In this document: piece by piece, positions 9,753 through 18,055 of the stretch
Layout of the letters: each line of letters starts with the position of its first letter
Position numbering within the stretch: position 1 is the stretch's first letter
DNA from: Thermus sp. CCB_US3_UF1
Lineage (GTDB): Bacteria; Deinococcota; Deinococci; Deinococcales; Thermaceae
Direction: 5' to 3'
Assembly (NCBI RefSeq): GCF_000236585.1
Contig: NC_017278.1
Coordinates: 124,001-188,000 of the forward strand
DNA length: 64,000 nucleotides
Translations under genes and position numbers: made by a program
The notes under the pieces: generated by a model
Databases searched by the model: none
What the model was told of the DNA's origin: nothing
The model's input: only the letters and a program-made list of their open reading frames with translations

Positions 9753-12700
9753 ATGGAACAGGCCTTGGCGGCGGATCGCGTGTGGGTGGCGTTGGACCTC
9801 GAGGCCACCTCGTCCCGTCCGGAGGAGGCGGAGATCCTGGAGGTGGCGGCGGTGGACACCTTGGGGCGCACCTTCCGCCGCTACCTGGTTACCCAAAACC
9901 CTCTGGGGCCGGATCACGAGGCGTTTCGCCTCACGGGGATTCCTTATGGGGAGTACCAAGCCAACAAGGTGCTCCCCGGGCAGGCCCTCGTGGAACTCTT
10001 GGAGTTTTTGGGGGCGCGGCCCCTGGTGGGCCACAACCTTCTCCGCTATGACCTTCCCCTTTTGGGGCGTTACCTGAAGGATCTGGACCTTTCCCTCCCG
10101 GCCAGGAGTGTCCTGGATACCCTACGCTTGGCTCACCTTCTCTTCCCTGTGCCTCCCCCGGGCCTCGAGGGATACCGCTTAGGCGACCTCTACCGCTTCT
10201 TCACCGGCCATGAGCTTCAAGGGGCACACCGGGCCCTGGAGGATGCCCGGGCCAACCTCCAGGTTCTGGACCACCTAATGGCTTGGGGAAAGGAGCACCT
10301 TGCCACCCATCCGGGTTTGGTAAGAGCCTGGCGGGAGCTTGGCCTTAGGGAGGCTGCCCTCTTCCCCGAGGTACCGGGCTTGGTGAAGGACCTCCTGGCG
10401 CGAGCGGCTGATGTGAGGGAGTTTTTTGTGGAGGCGGAGGGGAAGCCCCTGCCTTCCCTGGATAACCTGGGCCCCGACCTGCTACCTACCCGCCGGGAGG
10501 CTCAGCAAAGGATGTTCCACCTGGTGGCAGCGGCCTTGGACCAGGGTATTCCATTGCTCCTTCAAGCCCCTACAGGCACCGGGAAGACCAAGGGCTACCT
10601 CTACCCAGCCCTGGGGCGGGAGGGAGTAACCTGGGTGGCCACCCATACCAAAGTCCTCCAGGCCCAAGTCCTGGACGAGCTCCGTGAGGTGGCGCAAAGG
10701 GGCTACCGGGTTCGTGCGGCCCTGGTCAAAAGCGCCCGGGACGCCCTCTGTCCGGACCGCCTCCTGGAGGCATTTCTGGAAGAACGCAAGGCTGGCAGCG
10801 AGGAAGCGCGCTTGGCGGTGGGGGTTCTCCTCCACTATGCGGCCCTGGGCTTCCACGACCTCGAAGCCCTCCCTGCTTACTGGCATTTCCAGGAGGGCTT
10901 CCGCGCCGTGCGGGCCCGGGTAGGTACCAACCCCATACGCTGCCGCGAAGCCTGCCCCTTCTTCGCCTACTGCGCCTTCCAGCGGATGGAAGCAAAAAGG
11001 AAGAGGGCTACCCTTCTGGTGACCAACCAGGCTTACCTGCTGCAGCACTTCCTAGAGGCGGGCACCGGGCCCACCCTCGAGGCTACCCCCAGCCTGGTGG
11101 TGGACGAAGCCCACCACTTGGAGGAGGTGGCCACCGAGGCCCTAACGGAACAGGTAGACGGGGAAGGCTTGCGGCACCTCCTTGAACGCCTTGCTGACCA
11201 GGATAGGGGGCGGGGCCTTCTCCTTAACGAAGAATACCTCCGCCCACTGGGGGAAGAGGCCCGGGCCAAGGCCAAGGAGTTGGCAGCGGAAGGGGTACCC
11301 CGGGCTGCCGGGGTCCTGGAGGCTTATGGAAATCGCTTGGAGGCTTTTTTGAAGCAATGGGGCAGGGGAAGCCCTGAGTACGGGCTTTACCTGCCGCTGG
11401 ACCGCACCTGGCCCCGGCATGAGGCCTATCCCCTTCTCCGCCGCGAGGAGCAGGCCCTCATAAGGGTCCTCGCCTATCTTCTGGAAAAAGTTCAAGAACT
11501 ACGGGACCTTGCACCCCGCTCCCTGCTCGCCCTAGAGTTGGACTCCATTCTTCGGGAGTTTCGGATTTATTTGGATTTATTACGTGAAAGAGAGGAGGCC
11601 TTGGAAAAGGGGGGGGATGACAGCAGCCTGTACGTTTCCCGCCTTGATCCCGTAACCGGAACCTGGGCCCATCTGAAAGAGCCGGTGGAGGTGGCACCCC
11701 AGCTGGAACGGGGGTTGTGGCCCAAATTCCGTGGTGTGGTCCTGACCAGCGCCACCTTGAGGGTACCCACGGAGAAGGATCCGGAAGGGTTTTCCTTTTT
11801 GCAGCGGATCTTGGGCTTACCTGAGAAAGCCAAAAAGGAAGCCCTTCCCCCGAGCCTACCTTACGAGAAGGCGACCTTACTGGTACCCCACCATTTGCCA
11901 GAGGCCAGGGAGAGCACCCTTCCCCGCTTTCAACGCCTTTTGCACCAAGAACTCCGCCTGATCCTCCAGGCAGTGCCCCGCACCCTTACCCTTTTCACCA
12001 GCCTCCGGCGTCTGGAGGAAGCCAGAAGGGCCTTGGAGGACCTTCCCCATCTGCGCGCCCCCCTTACCCGCCGTGAGCGGGAGGATACCCTCCGCCTGGC
12101 CCGCGCCAACCCGGAGGCTCCCCTGGCCGCCCTAGGGTCCCGAAGCTTTATGGAGGGGGTGGATATTCCCCACCTCAAGCTGGTCAACCTGGAGCGCATA
12201 CCTTTCCCTTACCCTTCCCCCCTGGTGCGCAAACGCATGGAGCGGGCCTATGAGTATGGGCTGGACGGCTGGGAAGACTACTATCTGCCCAAGGCGGTGC
12301 TGGCCTTTGTCCAGGCTTTTGGCCGTCTGGTCCGGGATGACCGGAAGCGGGCGGGTAGGGGTGCTTTCGTCCTGTGGGATAAAAAACTACTCCATGCGTC
12401 GTACCAGGAGCCCTTCTACCGCGCTCTGCCCGAAGGTGTGGGCCGCCTCTTCCCCGGAACCCGGGAAGCCTTTTACCGAGCCTTGGGGGAGGCTTTGGAC
12501 CTCCCCCTACCGGTACCGGCCGAGGAGTTTCCTGAGGCACCCTGGGCCCAGGTTCAGGCCATCCTGAGGAACCCGCTGCTTTCCAACCTGGAGAAGGGCC
12601 GGCGGGTGGCTAAAGAGGTGTACCGGCTGGTGCTGGCCGAAGATCGCTGGGCCAAACAGGCGGAAGCCATCCAGGCAGCCCTCGAGGGCCACCACCTCCT

Positions 12701-14729
12701 CGCCCTACTCCCCACCGGTTTCGGTAAGAGCTTGGCCTTTCAGATCCCCGCCTGGCTCCAGGAGGGGCTTACCCTGGTGGTTTCGCCCCTGGTGGCCCTG
12801 ATGAAGGACCAGGCAGACCGGCTGGCGGAGCTAGGCTTGCCTGCCTTGGCCCTGCACGGGCTGATGTCGGGCGGGGAACAACGGGGCGTGCTGGACGAGG
12901 TGCGCCAAGGAAGGGTACACCTCCTGTACGTGGCCCCCGAGCGGATCAACCGAAGCAGCGAACTCCAGAAACTCCTGAAGGAGTTCCGCGCTGCGGGCAG
13001 GCTGGCCCGGGTGGTGTTTGACGAGGCCCACTGCCTCCTGGAGTGGGGCTTTGACTTCCGTCCCGACTACCTGCGGGCCCTGGAGTGGCTCAAAGGGCTG
13101 GCTCTGCCCATGAGCTTTTTCACCGCTACCTTGACCCCGGAGGAACGGGTGCGGCTTAAGCAGGTGGCGGGCCTGAGGGAGGTGGTGGAGGTCCTGCCCG
13201 ACACCTTCCACCGGGAGAACCTGCGCTTCGTGGTGCGTCAGGCCCGGGGAGAGGTGGACAAGTTTGCCCATCTGGCCCAGGCGCTACTTTGGGTGCAGAA
13301 GGAGGGGGGAAGCGCCATCGTCTACGCCACCAGCCGGGCGGAAACGGAGCGGCTGGCTTGGGCCTTGGGCAAGCTCTTCCCCGGGCTAGGGGTGGAAGCC
13401 TACCACGCGGGGCTCGGTCCCCACATCCGGCGCGAGGTCCAGGAGCGCTTTACCCAGGGGGTAAGCCGGGTGGTGGTGGCGACCACCGCCTTTGGCATGG
13501 GGGTGGATAAGGCGGACGTGCGTTTGGTGGCCCACTGGCGTCCCCCCTTGAGCCTCGAGGAGTACATCCAGCAGGCAGGCCGTGCGGGCCGGGATGGGAA
13601 GGAGGCCTACGCCTTCCTGCTCTACACCGTCGGGGACTGGAACTTCCTGCGCTGGATGGCCGGGCTAAGCAGGCGTTCTTCCTGGGAAGTCTACGCGGAA
13701 GCCCTCCTAAAGCGCCTGGAAACAGGGGCGTTCCGGGGGTACAAGAAAGACCTCTTGCAGAGCCTGCGCCAACAACTTGGAGAAAGTGTAGCGGAGGAGG
13801 TGGGAGTGGGGGAAGAGGAGGACGAGCCAGAGGGGATAGAAGGACCCGCTCCCCTTGGCTCAGAGGAACTGGACCTCCTGTTGGCCGGCCTGGAACGGGC
13901 GGGGGTTTTGCGTTTCCAGTACCTTCCCGGTAGGGCTTCCCTTCTCCTTTTCCCTGAGGAGTTGGACCGCCTGAGGCGCCGTGAGCCTGGGCTCTCTTCC
14001 CTGCTGGAGCGTGCTGTTTTCCGGGGCAGTCCTCGTCAGGGGGAGGTTTTTTTGGACATGAGCCGTCTTCCTCTGGAGCAGGCCGAGGAACTGGACAACG
14101 GCCTTTACCGTGCTTACCGGGAAGGATGGCTGCGCCTTTACCACTACCGGGAACCCCTCCTTTTGGTGGAGCGTTCCCCTACAGCCCAGGGCCAAAACCT
14201 GGATGCCTGGCGGCAGGATCGTGAGAAAGCCGTACGCCTGGCGCAGGAGCGCCTGGATGCGGTGCGGGAGTATGCCACCCGTAGCCGCTGCCGGGCTGGG
14301 GTTCTCCTGGCCCACATCAACGGGGAAAGGCGACGCTGCGGTACCTGCGATACTTGCTCGGGGGACCTGGGGCCTTGGGAAGGATTGGAAACCTTCCAAT
14401 CAGAAGAGCTTCTTCGCGCCTATAAGCCTTTGGATACGCTTCTGGCTTTCTTCCGTTGGGTGGAGGAACACTACCTCCAAAACCCTTATCTGGGCCGTCA
14501 GGCCACCCTTATGGCCTTGAGGGGTAAGGACCGGACCAAGGATGGCCTTCTTTCTCCCCGTTACCGCGATAACGCCTTGTTTGGTCACCTCTCCTTCCTG
14601 AAGCCTAAGCAGCTGGAGCGGGCCTTTGAGGAAGCGTTGCGGCTAGGGTACTTGGAGAAAAAGGCGGTTTGGCAGGGGCGCGACCTTTTCGGCCTAACCG
14701 AGGCAGGGCGGAAGCGGCTGCGGAGGTGA
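9753..14729 (+). CDS. DEDDh exonuclease - DinG/XPD helicase - RecQ helicase fusion
   Basis: A 1658-residue single chain with three enzymes in order. Residues 10-175 form a DEDDh 3'-5' exonuclease: D15 and E17 (DLEAT), D100 after GHN, H159 and D164. Residues about 240-960 form an XPD/DinG-like SF2 helicase with Walker A APTGTGKT (K278), four cysteines C333, C397, C401 and C407 placed as for a 4Fe-4S cluster, and DEAH at 451. Residues about 965-1658 form a RecQ helicase: PTGFGKS (K992), DEAH at 1090, QQAGRAGRDG, zinc cysteines C1513/C1529/C1532/C1535 and a C-terminal winged-helix-like region. All visible catalytic residues are intact. DinG-exonuclease fusions are known in Firmicutes; the addition of RecQ in one chain is unusual. 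It heads a tightly overlapping four-gene operon. Confidence 0.93.
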   Translation: MEQALAADRVWVALDLEATSSRPEEAEILEVAAVDTLGRTFRRYLVTQNPLGPDHEAFRLTGIPYGEYQANKVLPGQALVELLEFLGARPLVGHNLLRYDLPLLGRYLKDLDLSLPARSVLDTLRLAHLLFPVPPPGLEGYRLGDLYRFFTGHELQGAHRALEDARANLQVLDHLMAWGKEHLATHPGLVRAWRELGLREAALFPEVPGLVKDLLARAADVREFFVEAEGKPLPSLDNLGPDLLPTRREAQQRMFHLVAAALDQGIPLLLQAPTGTGKTKGYLYPALGREGVTWVATHTKVLQAQVLDELREVAQRGYRVRAALVKSARDALCPDRLLEAFLEERKAGSEEARLAVGVLLHYAALGFHDLEALPAYWHFQEGFRAVRARVGTNPIRCREACPFFAYCAFQRMEAKRKRATLLVTNQAYLLQHFLEAGTGPTLEATPSLVVDEAHHLEEVATEALTEQVDGEGLRHLLERLADQDRGRGLLLNEEYLRPLGEEARAKAKELAAEGVPRAAGVLEAYGNRLEAFLKQWGRGSPEYGLYLPLDRTWPRHEAYPLLRREEQALIRVLAYLLEKVQELRDLAPRSLLALELDSILREFRIYLDLLREREEALEKGGDDSSLYVSRLDPVTGTWAHLKEPVEVAPQLERGLWPKFRGVVLTSATLRVPTEKDPEGFSFLQRILGLPEKAKKEALPPSLPYEKATLLVPHHLPEARESTLPRFQRLLHQELRLILQAVPRTLTLFTSLRRLEEARRALEDLPHLRAPLTRREREDTLRLARANPEAPLAALGSRSFMEGVDIPHLKLVNLERIPFPYPSPLVRKRMERAYEYGLDGWEDYYLPKAVLAFVQAFGRLVRDDRKRAGRGAFVLWDKKLLHASYQEPFYRALPEGVGRLFPGTREAFYRALGEALDLPLPVPAEEFPEAPWAQVQAILRNPLLSNLEKGRRVAKEVYRLVLAEDRWAKQAEAIQAALEGHHLLALLPTGFGKSLAFQIPAWLQEGLTLVVSPLVALMKDQADRLAELGLPALALHGLMSGGEQRGVLDEVRQGRVHLLYVAPERINRSSELQKLLKEFRAAGRLARVVFDEAHCLLEWGFDFRPDYLRALEWLKGLALPMSFFTATLTPEERVRLKQVAGLREVVEVLPDTFHRENLRFVVRQARGEVDKFAHLAQALLWVQKEGGSAIVYATSRAETERLAWALGKLFPGLGVEAYHAGLGPHIRREVQERFTQGVSRVVVATTAFGMGVDKADVRLVAHWRPPLSLEEYIQQAGRAGRDGKEAYAFLLYTVGDWNFLRWMAGLSRRSSWEVYAEALLKRLETGAFRGYKKDLLQSLRQQLGESVAEEVGVGEEEDEPEGIEGPAPLGSEELDLLLAGLERAGVLRFQYLPGRASLLLFPEELDRLRRREPGLSSLLERAVFRGSPRQGEVFLDMSRLPLEQAEELDNGLYRAYREGWLRLYHYREPLLLVERSPTAQGQNLDAWRQDREKAVRLAQERLDAVREYATRSRCRAGVLLAHINGERRRCGTCDTCSGDLGPWEGLETFQSEELLRAYKPLDTLLAFFRWVEEHYLQNPYLGRQATLMALRGKDRTKDGLLSPRYRDNALFGHLSFLKPKQLERAFEEALRLGYLEKKAVWQGRDLFGLTEAGRKRLRR

Positions 14730-14731
14730 GC

Positions 14732-15601
14732 GTGAAGGAAAAGGGAGAGAGAACGCCGCCCACCTTTAGGGTCCCCTCCTTAGGGGAACTTCCTGAGCGC
14801 TCGGGAGGGTGTCGTCCGGAGGACCTTCCCAGGCCCGTCTTCACCCCGACCCCCGAGGGTGACCTTCCCTTGTTGGGGGAAGGTTCCCAGCAGGAGGATT
14901 CCGAAAACCCAAAGGAGGAACGACAGGTTTGGAGGCTGAAGCAACGCCTTCAGAAAAAGCACGCGGAGCTGGAGGACTTGCGACGCAGGTTGGCCAGATT
15001 GGAGCGGGAATGGCAGGTAGCCTTGCGGGCCAAGGGGAAGGCAGAGATGGAGGCCAGCCGCCTGCGCAAGGACTATGCGGCATTGGAGGAGGAGCTTGCC
15101 CAGCTGAGGAAGCAATGGGAGGAGGCCCAAGCCCAGCTCAACCTACTTCTTCCCTTGCGGGAGGAGAACAAAACCTTAAGGGAAGAGGTGGTTCGCTTGG
15201 GGGAAAAGGTAGCCTCCCTTCAAAAAGAGGCCAAGCGGGGGGAAGCCTGGGCCCGTGCTCAGGCTTTTCAGGAAGCCCTCCCGGCCCCCTTTCCCCTCGA
15301 GGTCTTCTCCCGGGTCCTCTTTTTGGACTATGGGGCTCTAGGGACTACCCCCGAGGAGCGCCTCTTGGCCTTGGCGGAAGGGTACAAGGCGCTCCTGGCC
15401 GGCCACGACCATCCTGCCCTTCAGGCTAGTACTCGGGAACTAATCCAAGGAGACCCTGAAGGCATTGCCCTGGTGGGCCTGGAGCGGCTCCTCTTGGACC
15501 TGGCCAATAGCCCCTTGCCCCGCTGGTTGCGAACCCATGCTTGGCTGCTGGAGGCCAGGCTGCGGGGGGGAGGGCTACATTCCCCCAGGGAGGAAGGATG
15601 A
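14732..15601 (+). CDS. Coiled-coil protein of the helicase operon
   Basis: About 289 residues. A disordered, charged first 70 residues is followed by a long coiled coil (about residues 75-180; heptad-like LKQRLQKKHAELEDLRRRLA onward), then a helical domain (PLEVFSRVLFLDYG, LALAEGYKALLAGHDHP). The GTG at 14732 is preferred because GGAGGT ends 4 nt before it; the GTG at 14726 overlaps the helicase stop codon and is the alternative. The stop overlaps the next ATG (ATGA). The family is not recognised. Its place in the operon suggests a structural or sensing partner of the helicase fusion. Confidence 0.8.
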   Translation: MKEKGERTPPTFRVPSLGELPERSGGCRPEDLPRPVFTPTPEGDLPLLGEGSQQEDSENPKEERQVWRLKQRLQKKHAELEDLRRRLARLEREWQVALRAKGKAEMEASRLRKDYAALEEELAQLRKQWEEAQAQLNLLLPLREENKTLREEVVRLGEKVASLQKEAKRGEAWARAQAFQEALPAPFPLEVFSRVLFLDYGALGTTPEERLLALAEGYKALLAGHDHPALQASTRELIQGDPEGIALVGLERLLLDLANSPLPRWLRTHAWLLEARLRGGGLHSPREEG

Positions 15602-16110
15602 CTCCGGAGGAGCGCCAGACCCTGGAGGCTAGGTTCCGGGAGGACCTGGCCTGGTACGAGCGGGAGTTAGAGGCCTGCTGGAAACGGCTTGCTGAGGAGC
15701 GGACAGCCTGGCAGGAAACGAAGAGGGGGCTACTAGAAGAGATAAGCCGTTGTTCGCACAGGATCCGGGCCTTGGAGGCTAAGGGCCGGGAGCGGGAAAA
15801 GGAGGTGGAAGCCCTTAAGCGTCGCTTGGAGGCCCTGAACCGACCCGCCCTCGGGGAGGGTTGGTTGGCGGCGTTGCGCGAGGAGCTGGGTCATTGGGAC
15901 CAGATGCTTGTGGAGAAGGTGGGGGCGGTGCGGGCGGGTAACCTCGAGGAGGCCTTGGAGGAACTGCTAGGAATGCGCCTAGAGGCCTTGCGCCGCCACC
16001 TTCAGGGGCAACAGCCCGACTTCAAGGCCCTGTACACGGCCTTGGTCCTCGAGTGGGCCCTTTGGGCCTGGTTGGAGGGAGAATGGCAGACCCTTGGCGA
16101 CACGCCGTGA
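15598..16110 (+). CDS. Small coiled-coil protein of the helicase operon
   Basis: 170 residues. Residues about 5-90 form a coiled coil (ERELEACWKRLAEERTAW, EKEVEALKRRLEALN), followed by an all-helical domain with LGHWDQMLVEKVGAVRAGNL and a tryptophan-rich end (LEWALWAWLEGEW). The architecture repeats that of the preceding gene at smaller size: coiled coil, then helical domain. Translation is coupled to both neighbours: the start overlaps the previous stop by 4 bp and the next start lies 28 bp inside this gene. No known family was recognised. Confidence 0.8.
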   Translation: MTPEERQTLEARFREDLAWYERELEACWKRLAEERTAWQETKRGLLEEISRCSHRIRALEAKGREREKEVEALKRRLEALNRPALGEGWLAALREELGHWDQMLVEKVGAVRAGNLEEALEELLGMRLEALRRHLQGQQPDFKALYTALVLEWALWAWLEGEWQTLGDTP

Positions 16111-17612
16111 ACCTCTATCGGGCGGTGGAGGAGGGGTTGCGCTTGGGGGATTTGCGCCGTGCTCCGGTGCGCTACGAGGATTACCTGGGGGTGAAGGAAA
16201 CGGTACGCAAGCTGTGGCTGGGGGAGTGGAGACCAGGGCTCCACAAGCCCACCAAGGATGGGGTGGTACCCGCGTACCTGCTCCTCGGCTTCTTGGCCGG
16301 CTACTTCTTCTACCGGAATTTGCCCGAGAACGACCTTGCCTTTTGGCCCGACTTCCTTAAGGCCTTAGGGGTGGATCAGCAGGAGCCGACCCCCGCTCAG
16401 CGGGACCTGCTTTGGCGGGTTCTTTCTGGGGTGCCCCTCGTTCAGCGCCACTTGCGCTTTCATGCTGACGGGAGCCGGGACTTCGTGGGCACCCTGGATG
16501 CGCTCTTCGGCTTTCGGGCGTTGCGCCTTCGCGATCTGCTGGCCCACCTCCGGCGCTACCGGGAGGAGGGAGTGCTTGCCGGGGAGCTGGGGGCGTACGG
16601 GGAGATCTTGTCCACCTTGAAGGAGGCCTTGGACCGCTTGGTCCAGGAGGGGCTGGCCGAAGAGGAGCTGGACGACCTCGAGGGTCTGGTGGCCCGACTG
16701 GAAAGCCTGGGCTTCTTCCCTCCCGATCCGCACCCTTTGCGGTTTCTCTTCCACCGTTCCCAGGAGGCTCTGCGAAGCCTTTACCGGGAGTGGCGAGGTG
16801 AGAAAAACGAGGCCACGCGCTACTCTAAGGTACGGGTAGAACTCCTCCAGGGAAAGGGCCTGGTAGAGCGGGTTGTGCCCCAGATGCGGCCCGAGCCTCT
16901 CTTGGAGGGCATGAAGGTTTATGGCCAGGTCCGCTTCCGGGACGGGACCTTTCAAGGTTTCACCTGGACGCCGAGGCTGGACGAGAAGGGTTTGCCGATC
17001 CCCGAGGAAAAGCGCCTGGTTCACCAGGAGGGGGAGGTGGTCTTCCGCCTCCATCACCGGGCTTGGGGCGTGCGCTTTCTTGACAGCTCGGGCAACCCGG
17101 TCCCCTTCTGGCGCTACCCAGAACCCTTCCGGGTGGAAAGCTTTCACTTTGACCCGGCGAAAAACCCCCTGGCGTTTTCCCTCGAGTCCGGGGGTGCGCC
17201 CGTGGAGGACCCCCGGGGGATTTCCCTTGACCAGGCGCTCTTGGAGGACATCCTCTTGGTAGAGGTTCTGGTTTCAGGCAAGCGGGAGCACGGGGAGTGG
17301 CGCCTCCTTGGGCGGCTTCCTGTGCGTTTCCATCCGCTGCTGACCCCTCGGCTTACGGAGGAGGCCTTGGAGCTAGGCCTCTCCCCACCAGGGGAACTGG
17401 AGGTGGAGCTTCTCCCCTCCCAGGCCCCTCCGCAACGGGCTAGGGGCAGCGTCCGCATACCGCGAGGGCGCCTGCCTTTTCGGGTCCGGGTCCGGGCCTT
17501 CGGCCAGGTCTGGGAGTACCAGGTGCCGCCTCGAGGCTGGCCCGCCGCTTTCTACCGGGCAGGGATGGCCTTTGGAAACCCAGGCCCCCTACGGCCTGAG
17601 GGGCCCGTGTGA
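16083..17612 (+). CDS. Unrecognised 509-residue protein of the helicase operon
   Basis: The start is the ATG at 16083, inside the end of the previous gene, giving 509 residues. The first half is helical with a YEDYLGVKETVRKLWLGEW motif and a hydrophobic stretch VPAYLLLGFLAGYFFY. The second half (from about residue 240) is rich in predicted strands and aromatic residues (VYGQVRFRDGTFQGFTWTP, VVFRLHHRAWGVRFLDSSG). No catalytic motif or known family is evident. As the last gene of the operon it may be the recognition or effector component; this is inference from position only. Confidence 0.8.
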   Translation: MADPWRHAVNLYRAVEEGLRLGDLRRAPVRYEDYLGVKETVRKLWLGEWRPGLHKPTKDGVVPAYLLLGFLAGYFFYRNLPENDLAFWPDFLKALGVDQQEPTPAQRDLLWRVLSGVPLVQRHLRFHADGSRDFVGTLDALFGFRALRLRDLLAHLRRYREEGVLAGELGAYGEILSTLKEALDRLVQEGLAEEELDDLEGLVARLESLGFFPPDPHPLRFLFHRSQEALRSLYREWRGEKNEATRYSKVRVELLQGKGLVERVVPQMRPEPLLEGMKVYGQVRFRDGTFQGFTWTPRLDEKGLPIPEEKRLVHQEGEVVFRLHHRAWGVRFLDSSGNPVPFWRYPEPFRVESFHFDPAKNPLAFSLESGGAPVEDPRGISLDQALLEDILLVEVLVSGKREHGEWRLLGRLPVRFHPLLTPRLTEEALELGLSPPGELEVELLPSQAPPQRARGSVRIPRGRLPFRVRVRAFGQVWEYQVPPRGWPAAFYRAGMAFGNPGPLRPEGPV

Positions 17613-17623
17613 AACTGGGAAAG

Positions 17624-17640
17624 GCCCTAGCCTTTAGGGC
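17624..17640 (+). terminator. Possible terminator hairpin after the helicase operon
   Basis: GCCCTA and TAGGGC form a 6-bp stem with a 5-base loop 12 bp after the operon's last stop codon. No run of T follows, so this may only be an mRNA-stabilising hairpin. Confidence 0.3.
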
Positions 17641-17669
17641 AGGCAGGGGCGGTTTCCGGTCTGCCCCGG

Positions 17670-18005
17670 TTAGGGGGCGAGCCGCACGGCTGTTCCGCTG
17701 GCGGTGACCATGAGCATGGAGTTCCCCTGGCCCAGGACCTCGTAGTCCACGTCGATCCCGATCACCGCGTTGGCCCCAAGCTGGCGGGCGGCCTCCGCCA
17801 GCTCCGAGAGGGCCATTTCCCGTGCCCGGCGCAGCTCGGCCTCGTAGGCCCCGCTCCGCCCCCCCACGATGTCCCGGATGGAGGCGAAGAGGTCGCGGAA
17901 GATGTTGGCGCCCACGATGGCCTCGCCGAAGACCACGCCCAAGTAGGCCTCCACGCGCTTGCCCTCCACAGTGCCCGTGGTGGTGAGGATCATCCCAGGT
18001 CCCAT
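17670..18005 (-). CDS. YbjQ-family heavy-metal-binding domain protein
   Basis: 111 residues from the ATG at 18005, chosen because GAGGA lies 6 nt upstream; an ATG at 18017 is the alternative. The protein matches the short YbjQ/UPF0145 family, with an N-terminal [21 protein letters not shown] strand pair, [20 protein letters not shown] in the middle and [14 protein letters not shown] near the end. These proteins form oligomeric rings; the biochemical role is not established. It stands alone between two unrelated loci. Confidence 0.85.
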   Translation of the reverse strand: MGPGMILTTTGTVEGKRVEAYLGVVFGEAIVGANIFRDLFASIRDIVGGRSGAYEAELRRAREMALSELAEAARQLGANAVIGIDVDYEVLGQGNSMLMVTASGTAVRLAP

Positions 18006-18055
18006 GGTCTTCCTCATCCTAACCGGGGGCGGCCTCGAGGGGCCTTAAAGCCCCT

